Position numbers and translations under genes: made by a program
DNA from: Saccharothrix algeriensis
GTDB taxonomy: Bacteria > Actinomycetota > Actinomycetes > Mycobacteriales > Pseudonocardiaceae
Assembly (NCBI RefSeq): GCF_016907655.1
Contig: NZ_JAFBCL010000001.1
Span: forward strand, 6,420,001-6,484,000
DNA length: 64,000 nt
Reading direction: 5' to 3'
The notes under the pieces: model-generated
Told to the model about the DNA's origin: nothing
The model's input: only the letters and a program-made list of their open reading frames with translations
The model's database searches: none
Shown here: piece after piece, positions 57,743-64,000 of the stretch
Layout of the letters: each line of letters begins with the position of its first letter
How positions within the stretch are numbered: position 1 is the first letter of the stretch

Positions 57743-57815
57743 GAGGTCGAGAGGCGCTGCAACGGGCATCGGGCCCGCCACGCTCGACCTCCGATCCTTC
57801 CCAAGGGCGCCTCCC
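57743..57815 (+). promoter_or_regulatory. S-adenosylhomocysteine (SAH) riboswitch upstream of metH
   Basis: Helix P1 is GAGGTCGAG (57743-57751) with CTCGACCTC (57783-57791), a perfect 9 bp. Next to it lies AGGCGCTGCAACGG, matching the conserved GCGCUGCAAC core of SAH riboswitches. A small hairpin CGGGC/GCCCG (57763-57777) follows, then GCCACGCTCG, similar to the conserved CCAGGCUCG. The pseudoknot is AGGCGC (57752-57757) with GCGCCT (57807-57812). SAH riboswitches turn on methyl-cycle genes (ahcY, metH, metF) when SAH accumulates, which fits the metH gene 25 bases downstream. Confidence 0.8.
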
Positions 57816-57839
57816 GCTGTGTGACACGGGAGGTCGAGG

Positions 57840-60800
57840 GTGGGCACCGTCCCCGAACGAGACGACGACACCGCCGGGCGACCGGGCGACGCGCTGCGCG
57901 AGGTGCTCGACCGGCGGATAGCCGTGCTCGACGGCGCGTGGGGGACGATGCTCCAGTCGGCGGGCCTCGGCCCGGCCGACTACCGCGACGCCACCCTCGC
58001 CGACCACCCGCGCGACCTCACCGGCGACCCGGACCTGCTGAACCTGACCCGCCCGGACGTGGTGCTCGACGTGCACCGGCGCTACCTGGCCGCGGGCGCC
58101 GACATCACCACCACCAACACCTTCACGGCCACCGGCATCGGCCAGGCCGACTACGGCCTGCAGCCGCTGGTCCGCGAGATGAACCTGCAGGGGGCGCGGC
58201 TGGCGCGGCAGGCGGCCGACGAGGCGGGCGGCCGGTTCGTCGCGGGCTCGGTCGGGCCGCTCAACGTCACCCTGTCGCTGTCGCCGCGGGTGGAGGACCC
58301 GGCGTACCGGGCGGTGTCGTTCGACCAGGTCCGCGACACCTACGCCGAGCAGATCGCGGCCCTCGCCGAGGGCGGGGTCGACCTGCTGCTCGTCGAGACG
58401 GTCTTCGACACGCTCAACGCCAAGGCGGCCCTCGCCGCCGCCGCGGAGGTCGCGCCGCACCTGCCGCTGTGGATCTCGGTGACGGTCGTGGACCTGAGCG
58501 GGCGCACCCTGTGCGGCCAGACCGTCGAGGCGTTCTGGACCTCGGTGGCGCACGCCGACCCGCTGGTGGTCGGGGTGAACTGCTCGCTGGGCGCGGCGGA
58601 GCTGCGCCCGCACGTCGCGGAGCTGTCCCGACTGGCGGGCGCGTACACGGCCTGCCACCCCAACGCCGGGCTGCCCAACGCCTTCGGCGGCTACGACGAG
58701 ACGCCCGAGCGGACCTCGGCGCTGCTGCGCGGGTTCGCCGACGAGGGCCTGGTCAACGTGGTCGGCGGGTGCTGCGGCACCACCCCGGAGCACGTGGCGC
58801 GCATCGCCGCGGCCGTGGCGGGCGCGGCGCCCAGGCCGGTGCCGCCGGCGCGGCGGACCACCCGGTTCAGCGGCCTGGAACCGTTCGAGGTCGGTCCCGA
58901 CACCGGGTTCGTGGTGATCGGCGAGCGCACCAACGTGACCGGCTCGGCGCGGTTCCGCCGGCTGATCGAGGCCGGCGACCACCAGGCGGCCGTGGCCGTC
59001 GCGGTCGACCAGGTGCGCGGCGGGGCCAACCTGCTCGACGTCAACATGGACGCCGACCTGCTCGACGGCGAGCGGGCGATGACCACGTTCCTGAACCTGC
59101 TGGCCACCGAGCCGGAGGTCGCCCGCGTCCCGATCGTGGTCGACAGCTCGCGGTGGAGCGTGCTGGAGGCGGGGCTCAAGTGCGTGCAGGGCAAGGCGGT
59201 GGTCAACTCGATCAGCCTCAAGGAGGGCGAGGGGCCCTTCCTGGAGCAGGCCCGCCGGATCCGCGCGCACGGGGCGGGCGTGGTCGTCATGGCCTTCGAC
59301 GAGCGGGGCCAGGCCGACACCGCGCAGCGCAAGGTGGAGATCTGCGCCCGCGCCTACGACCTGCTGACCGAGCGCGTCGGGTTCCCCGCCGAGGACGTCG
59401 TGTTCGACCCCAACGTGCTGGCGGTGGCCACCGGGATCGAGGAGCACAACGGCTACGCCAAGGCGTTCCTCGACGCCCTGCCGCTGATCCGGCGGCGCTG
59501 CCCCGGCGCGCACGTCTCGGGCGGCATCTCCAACCTGTCGTTCGCCTTCCGCGGCAACGACGTCGTGCGCGAGGCCATGCACTCGGCGTTCCTGTTCCAC
59601 GCCGTGCCCGCCGGGCTCGACATGGGCATCGTCAACGCGGGCCAGCTCGCCGTCTACGACGACATCCCGGCCGACCTGCTGGAGCTGGTCGAGGACGTGC
59701 TGTTCGACCGGCGGCCCGACGCCACCGACCGGCTGGTCGCCTTCGCGGGGACGGTGACCGGGAAGGGCGCCCGCCGGGAGGTCGACCTGGCCTGGCGGGA
59801 CGCCCCGGTCCGGGAGCGGCTGGCGCACGCGCTGGTGCACGGCGTCGTCGACTTCGTCGAGGCCGACACCGAGGAGGCGCGGCTGGCGGCGGACCGGCCG
59901 CTGGAGGTGATCGAGGGCCCGCTGATGGACGGCATGAAGGTCGTCGGCGACCTGTTCGGGTCGGGCCGGATGTTCCTGCCCCAGGTGGTCAAGAGCGCCC
60001 GGGTGATGAAGCGCGCCGTGACCTACCTCGAACCGTTCATGGAGGCGGAGCGGCGGACCACGGGCGCCGACGCCGCCGGACCGCACCGCGCCGGCAAGGT
60101 GGTGCTGGCCACGGTGAAGGGGGACGTGCACGACATCGGCAAGAACATCGTGGGCGTCGTCCTGGGCTGCAACAACTACGAGGTCGTGGACCTCGGCGTC
60201 ATGGTCCCCGCCGCGGTCGTCCTCGACACGGCGATCGCCGAGGGCGCCGACGCGGTGGGGCTCTCCGGGCTGATCACCCCGTCGCTGGACGAAATGGTGT
60301 CGGTGGCGGCGGAGATGCAGCGCCGCGGGATGGACCTGCCGCTGCTCATCGGCGGCGCGACCACCTCGCGCCAGCACACGGCGGTGCGGATCGCGCCGGA
60401 GTACCGGGGCACGACCGTGCACGTGCTCGACGCCTCGCGGGTCACCGGCGTCGTCGCCGAGCTGCTCGACCCGGCCCGCGCCGGCGCCCTGGCCGCGAGC
60501 ACCCGCGCGGAGCAGGAGCGCCTGCGGGAGGAGCACGCCGGCAAGCAGCGCCGGCCGCTGCTGAGCCTGGCCCGGGCCCGCGCCAACGCCGAGCGCGTGT
60601 CCTTCGCGGACCTGCCGACCCCGGAGTTCAAGGGCCTGCGCACCGTCCGGCCCGAGCTGTCCGAGCTGCGGGAGCTGATCGACTGGCAGTTCCTGTTCCT
60701 CGCCTGGGACCTGAGGGGCAAGTACCCGAAGATCCTGGAGGACCCGGTCGCCCGCGAGCTGTTCGACGACGCCAACGCCCTGCTCGACCGGATCGTCGCC

Positions 60801-61472
60801 GACGGGTCGCTGCGCGCCGCCGGCGTGCTCGGCTTCTGGCCCGCCCGCGCCGACGGCGACGACCTCGTGCTCGACGTCGACGCGGGCGACCTGCGGCTGC
60901 CCCTGCTGCGCCAGCAGACGGTCAAGCCCGAGGGGAGGGCGAACCGCTGCCTGTCGGACTACCTGGCGCCCGCCGGCGACCACCTCGGCGGGTTCGCCGT
61001 GGCCGTCCACGGGGCCGAGGAGCTGGCCGCGCGCTACGAGGCCGAGCAGGACGACTACGGCGCCATCATGGTCAAGGCCCTCGCCGACCGCCTGGCCGAG
61101 GCTTTCGCCGAGCACGTCCACCTGCTGGCCCGGCGCGCGTGGTTCGAGCCGGACGCCGACCCCGACGTCCGCGACCTGCACGCCGAGCGGTTCCGCGGCA
61201 TCCGGCCGGCCTTCGGCTACCCGGCGCTGCCCGACCACGCGCACAAGCGGGCGCTGTTCGACCTGCTCGACGCGGGCCGCCTGGGGATGGGCCTCACCGA
61301 GTCCTTCGCGATGACGCCGGCGGCGAGCGTCAACGGCCTGGTGTTCGGCAACCCGGCGGCGCGCTACTTCACCGTGGGGCGCATCGGCCGCGACCAGCTC
61401 GCCGACTACGCCGAGCGCTGCGGCATCACCCTCGACCAGGCCGAGCGGCGCCTGCGCCCCAACCTGGGGTGA
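57840..61472 (+). CDS. metH: cobalamin-dependent methionine synthase
   Basis: Transfers the methyl group of 5-methyltetrahydrofolate to homocysteine through B12; 1210 residues, cytoplasmic. Domain order: homocysteine-binding (1 to about 325; zinc ligands Cys248, Cys311 and Cys312), pterin-binding (about 345-600, VVIGERTNVTGSARFRRLIE), B12 cap and binding domain (about 640-880; DVHDIGKN with cobalt-ligand His764), and SAM reactivation domain (about 900-1205, FGYPALPDHAHKRALF and LTESFAMTPAASVNGLVF). All domains are intact and positions closely parallel the E. coli enzyme. GTG start follows GGGAGG. Regulated by the SAH riboswitch in front; the 414-base gap holds nothing else recognisable. Confidence 0.96.
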   Translation: MGTVPERDDDTAGRPGDALREVLDRRIAVLDGAWGTMLQSAGLGPADYRDATLADHPRDLTGDPDLLNLTRPDVVLDVHRRYLAAGADITTTNTFTATGIGQADYGLQPLVREMNLQGARLARQAADEAGGRFVAGSVGPLNVTLSLSPRVEDPAYRAVSFDQVRDTYAEQIAALAEGGVDLLLVETVFDTLNAKAALAAAAEVAPHLPLWISVTVVDLSGRTLCGQTVEAFWTSVAHADPLVVGVNCSLGAAELRPHVAELSRLAGAYTACHPNAGLPNAFGGYDETPERTSALLRGFADEGLVNVVGGCCGTTPEHVARIAAAVAGAAPRPVPPARRTTRFSGLEPFEVGPDTGFVVIGERTNVTGSARFRRLIEAGDHQAAVAVAVDQVRGGANLLDVNMDADLLDGERAMTTFLNLLATEPEVARVPIVVDSSRWSVLEAGLKCVQGKAVVNSISLKEGEGPFLEQARRIRAHGAGVVVMAFDERGQADTAQRKVEICARAYDLLTERVGFPAEDVVFDPNVLAVATGIEEHNGYAKAFLDALPLIRRRCPGAHVSGGISNLSFAFRGNDVVREAMHSAFLFHAVPAGLDMGIVNAGQLAVYDDIPADLLELVEDVLFDRRPDATDRLVAFAGTVTGKGARREVDLAWRDAPVRERLAHALVHGVVDFVEADTEEARLAADRPLEVIEGPLMDGMKVVGDLFGSGRMFLPQVVKSARVMKRAVTYLEPFMEAERRTTGADAAGPHRAGKVVLATVKGDVHDIGKNIVGVVLGCNNYEVVDLGVMVPAAVVLDTAIAEGADAVGLSGLITPSLDEMVSVAAEMQRRGMDLPLLIGGATTSRQHTAVRIAPEYRGTTVHVLDASRVTGVVAELLDPARAGALAASTRAEQERLREEHAGKQRRPLLSLARARANAERVSFADLPTPEFKGLRTVRPELSELRELIDWQFLFLAWDLRGKYPKILEDPVARELFDDANALLDRIVADGSLRAAGVLGFWPARADGDDLVLDVDAGDLRLPLLRQQTVKPEGRANRCLSDYLAPAGDHLGGFAVAVHGAEELAARYEAEQDDYGAIMVKALADRLAEAFAEHVHLLARRAWFEPDADPDVRDLHAERFRGIRPAFGYPALPDHAHKRALFDLLDAGRLGMGLTESFAMTPAASVNGLVFGNPAARYFTVGRIGRDQLADYAERCGITLDQAERRLRPNLG

Positions 61473-61518
61473 GCGGGCGCCCCGCGCCCGGCCGCCGGTC
61501 CCGCCGCCCGGCCGCCGG

Positions 61519-62172
61519 CTACCGGCCGCGGGCCAGGCCGGTCTCGTAGGCCAGCACCACCGCCTGGACGCGGTCGCGGAGCCCGAGCTTGCCGAGGATC
61601 CGGCCGACGTGGGTCTTCACCGTCTCCTCCGCGATGGACAGCCGGTCGGCGACCTCCGCGTTGGACAGGCCCTTGGCGACCTGGCGCAGCACCTCGGTCT
61701 CGCGCGGCGTCAGGCCGGACAGCTCGCGGGGCCGGGCGGACGGGGCGGGCGCCTGCTGCGCGAAGCGCTCGATCAGCCTGCCGGTGACCCGCGGCGCGAG
61801 CAGGGCGTGCCCCTCGGCCACCACGCGGACCGCGGTGATCAGCTCCTCGGCGCGGGCGTCCTTGAGCAGGAAGCCGCAGGCCCCCGACCGCAGCGCCTCG
61901 TACACGTACTCGTCGAGGTCGAACGTGGTCAGGACCAGCACCTTCGGCGGGTCCGGGTCGCCCATCAGGGCGCGGGTCGCGGCCAGGCCGTCCACCACCG
62001 GCAGGCGGATGTCCATCAGGACCACGTCCGGCTTCTCCCGGCGGCACAGGGCCACGGCGTGCTCGCCGTCGCCGGCCGCGCCGACGACCGCCATGTCGGG
62101 CTGCCTGTCCAGCAGCGCGCCGAACCCCTCCCGGACCATCGCCTGGTCGTCCACGACGACAACCCGGATCAT
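61519..62172 (-). CDS. NarL/LuxR-family response regulator
   Basis: Two-component response regulator of 217 residues. The receiver domain has acidic pair DD (8-9), phospho-acceptor Asp54 in DVVLMDIRLP and the conserved Thr/Lys in LTTF and LLKDA. A LuxR-type HTH at about 150-210 (LTPRETEVLRQVAKGLSNAE, then VKTHVGRILGKLGLRDRVQA) binds DNA. It is downstream of and overlaps the sensor kinase gene (ATGA), its cognate partner. Targets unknown. Confidence 0.93.
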   Translation of the reverse strand: MIRVVVVDDQAMVREGFGALLDRQPDMAVVGAAGDGEHAVALCRREKPDVVLMDIRLPVVDGLAATRALMGDPDPPKVLVLTTFDLDEYVYEALRSGACGFLLKDARAEELITAVRVVAEGHALLAPRVTGRLIERFAQQAPAPSARPRELSGLTPRETEVLRQVAKGLSNAEVADRLSIAEETVKTHVGRILGKLGLRDRVQAVVLAYETGLARGR

Positions 62173-63359
62173 GCGCCCCCTCCGCGGTCGGGGATCACCG
62201 CGTCGACGACGAAGTGACCGGCCCCGTCGGGCCCCGCCGCGAACCTACCGCCCAGCAGGTCCACCCGTTCCCGCATCCCCGAGATGCCCTGCCCCGGCGC
62301 GCCCGCGCCGCCGCGCAGCCGGTTGCGCACGCGGACCCGCACCGCGTCGCCGTCGCGGGTCACGCTCACGTGCAGCGGCTCGCCGGCGGCGTGCTTCAGC
62401 GCGTTGCTCAGGCTCTCCTGCACGATGCGGTAGACCGACAGCGCCCGCGGCGGCTCCAGCCGGCGCAGCCGGGCGTCGAACTCGAAGTCCACCGGCGTGC
62501 CGACCCGGCGGACCGACTCCACCAGCGCCGCGACCTGCTCGGGCGTCGGCCGCGGGTCGCGCTCGGCCGCCTCGTCGCCGCGCAGCGCGCCGAGCAGGCC
62601 GCGCATCTCGTCCAGCGCCAGCCGCGCCTTGTCGGCCAGTTCGCGGAACTGCTCGGCCACCGGCGGCGGCAGGCCGTCGAGCCGGTACGGCGCGGTCTCG
62701 GCCTGCACGGCCAGCACGGACATGTGGTGCGCCACCACGTCGTGCAGCTCGCGGGCGATCCTGGTGCGCTCCTCCCGCGCGGCCGGCGCCCGCGCGATCT
62801 CCTCCCGCGCGGCCCGCGACCCGCCGAGCAGCACGGCCGTCACCACGGCCAGGACCAGCACCTCCGGCCTGCCCACCCCGGTCGGCAGCGCCGCGGCGAG
62901 GGTCGCCGCCGCGACGGCCGCCGCCACCGACCGGCTCCGGGTGAGCCCCACCCCGTAGAGCACGGCGAGCAGGGCGAACTGCCCCGGCGTGAACAGGCTC
63001 CCGGTGGAGGTCCCGACCGCCCGCTCGATCAGGTGCGCGCCGCCGCAGGCCACCAGCAGCGCCGCCCACGCCACCACCGGGCGCCGCCGCCACCACAGCA
63101 CCGGGGCGCTCTGGCTCGCGGCCAGGGCGAGACCCGCCGCGACCCGGCCCGCCGCGGGCCAGCCGTCGGGCAGGACGCGGAACGCGAACGCCCACGCGGC
63201 CAGGGCGAACAGCAGCGCCGCGGCGACCGGCGCGCCGAGCCCGGCGCGCCGGCCCCCGGACCGCCCGCCGAATCCGCTGCCGCGCCGGCCCTCGAACCGA
63301 CCGCCGCGCAGGCGCGCCGGCCGACCGCCGCGCAGGTCGCTGACCCGGTGTCGTCGCAT
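62169..63359 (-). CDS. sensor histidine kinase (HisKA_3/NarX-type)
   Basis: Membrane sensor kinase of 396 residues. Four to six short hydrophobic segments span about 42-180 with no periplasmic domain, so the sensed signal is probably membrane-related. Dimerisation/phospho-acceptor box is RIARELHDVVAHHMSVLAVQ with His206, and the HATPase has YRIVQESLSNALKHA and the G box GQGISGMRERVDLLGG. Start ATG (MRRHRVSDL) has a weak site; the Arg/Gly-rich first 40 residues make the start uncertain and GTG at 63344 is possible. It pairs with the overlapping response-regulator gene. Confidence 0.88.
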   Translation of the reverse strand: MRRHRVSDLRGGRPARLRGGRFEGRRGSGFGGRSGGRRAGLGAPVAAALLFALAAWAFAFRVLPDGWPAAGRVAAGLALAASQSAPVLWWRRRPVVAWAALLVACGGAHLIERAVGTSTGSLFTPGQFALLAVLYGVGLTRSRSVAAAVAAATLAAALPTGVGRPEVLVLAVVTAVLLGGSRAAREEIARAPAAREERTRIARELHDVVAHHMSVLAVQAETAPYRLDGLPPPVAEQFRELADKARLALDEMRGLLGALRGDEAAERDPRPTPEQVAALVESVRRVGTPVDFEFDARLRRLEPPRALSVYRIVQESLSNALKHAAGEPLHVSVTRDGDAVRVRVRNRLRGGAGAPGQGISGMRERVDLLGGRFAAGPDGAGHFVVDAVIPDRGGGA

Positions 63360-63952
63360 CCGCCCCGCCCGCCCCCTCTGAGGCCGGGGCACATCCTCCC
63401 GCACCAGCCGCGCCACCGTCAGGCCGGCCGGCGGGCGCACCGGGGCAACCTCGCACGGTCACGGTCACGGGTCACGGTCGCGGGTCACGGGTCGCGCGGG
63501 TGGCGGGTCGCGCGGGTCGCGTGCTCAGGGCTGCCCCGCCCGGCGGGCGGGCATCCCGGTCCACGTCACGACGGCGGCGAACACCGCGCACATCCCGCAG
63601 AGGGCGCCGGCGCGGCGGGTCGCCGGAAGTGCCCGGGGCGGGGTAGCGGCGTCGGCGACCCTTCCCGGTGGCCGGGCGCGCCCTGCCGGGAGGCGCGCGC
63701 CGGCTCGGACCGGTTCCGCCCGCCTGCCCAGGAGTTGTCCGCGCGCCACGTCACCGAGCAGAGCCAGGGCGGGGTAGCTCTGCGGAGCTACACCACCCGC
63801 GACCGTCCCCCGTGGGTGCTCCCGGCGGATCCGCCTGTCGGAGGACGTGTCGCCCGCCGCGCCTGCGTAGGTTTTCCCCGGCCGGGTTCTCGGCCGACAC
63901 CCCTTCCCGAAACGCCCCCCACCCGACCCGACTCCGGAAGCAGGACACCCCG
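63360..63952. other. intergenic region between sensor kinase and last gene
   Basis: It contains short direct repeats of GGTCACGG/GGGTCGCG type at 63457-63525, a 7-bp dyad GTAGCTC (63774-63780) with GAGCTAC (63785-63791), and a -10-like TAGGTT at about 63867 some 85 bases before the next ATG. No well-supported gene is seen. Confidence 0.4.
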
Positions 63953-64000
63953 ATGCCGCTCGTCCCGACGCCCCGCCGCGTGCTGCCCCGACTGCGCGAC
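63953..64000 (+). CDS. start of an unidentified gene, cut by window end
   Basis: ATG after CAGGACA gives MPLVPTPRRVLPRLRD and runs off the window. It is divergent from the two-component genes, so the encoded protein could be their target. Too short to identify. Confidence 0.4.
   Translation, partial: MPLVPTPRRVLPRLRD

Noticed and set aside
63525..63749. Small minus-strand ORF ending ALCGMCAVFAAVVTWTGMP
   Set aside because: One hydrophobic stretch is suggestive of a tiny membrane protein, but no credible start with ribosome-binding site was found and the N-terminal part is low-complexity.

Overview
The window is a GC-rich (clearly above 70 percent) piece of an actinomycete chromosome. Supporting signs are third-position GC bias, frequent GTG/TTG starts, many GTGA/ATGA stop-start overlaps, WalkA-rich LuxR and Ser/Thr-kinase regulators, an actinobacterial-style fused biotin-dependent carboxylase and probable leaderless starts. 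A filamentous genus of the Pseudonocardiaceae (Saccharothrix, Lentzea or Actinosynnema type) is a reasonable inference, but nothing here proves the genus. I see no rRNA, tRNA, CRISPR array, transposase or integrase.

Layout. 1-1.8 kb: end of a BcrA-like ABC exporter (ATPase, permease, small membrane protein). 2-6.4 kb: an SDR oxidoreductase, a DHA2-type drug exporter preceded by a 25-codon leader ORF, an MmpS-like lipoprotein and an unrecognised protein with an (Asp-Gly)n tract. 6.7-8.6 kb: secreted Xaa-Pro dipeptidyl-peptidase. 8.8-18.8 kb (minus strand): the most interesting block, a cobalamin-riboswitch-led operon that encodes a membrane-anchored alpha/alpha-toroid protein, two DUF4430/transcobalamin-C-terminal-like proteins and a complete ECF transporter (T, fused A-A', S), probably followed by a PLP decarboxylase. 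20.3-25.8 kb: 1824-residue carboxylase. 26-33 kb: subtilisin-like protease, TPR protein, YciI protein, an ECF41-type sigma factor divergent from its carboxymuconolactone-decarboxylase partner, and a zinc carboxypeptidase. 33.7-36.9 kb: small His/Asp-rich membrane protein, SbnA-like PLP enzyme and coupled MFS exporter. 36.9-38.7 kb: divergent arsenic-resistance genes (arsC / arsR-acr3). 38.8-42.5 kb: Ser/Thr kinase, F420-type LLM oxidoreductase, short Rho paralogue. 43.3-50.9 kb: secreted propeller protein, LAL regulator, trypsin-like protease, large secreted alpha/beta hydrolase. 51-55.4 kb: large-subunit catalase and glutamate dehydrogenase, divergent. 55.5-64 kb: small secreted protein, second Ser/Thr kinase, methionine synthase MetH behind an SAH riboswitch, two-component system, and the first codons of another gene.

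How parts fit together. The operon at 10.3-18.8 kb is best read as cobalamin capture and import: a B12 riboswitch controls the protein folds that make up animal transcobalamin/intrinsic factor (here split over separate, surface-anchored polypeptides), together with an ECF importer. The B12-dependent methionine synthase of the same window has its own SAH-sensing leader, so B12 supply and B12 use in the methyl cycle are both under RNA control.

A second theme is a family of large nested palindromes. Six hairpin units at four intergenic loci (about 19.1-19.5, 33.3-33.4, 42.8-43.2 and 53.6-53.8 kb) share the outer arms and flanks, while the inner stems differ in sequence but stay perfectly or almost perfectly paired. 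Two of the loci are 413-bp composites with identical spacing. In addition the 13-bp palindrome GTCCAC(A/T)GTGGAC occurs five times.
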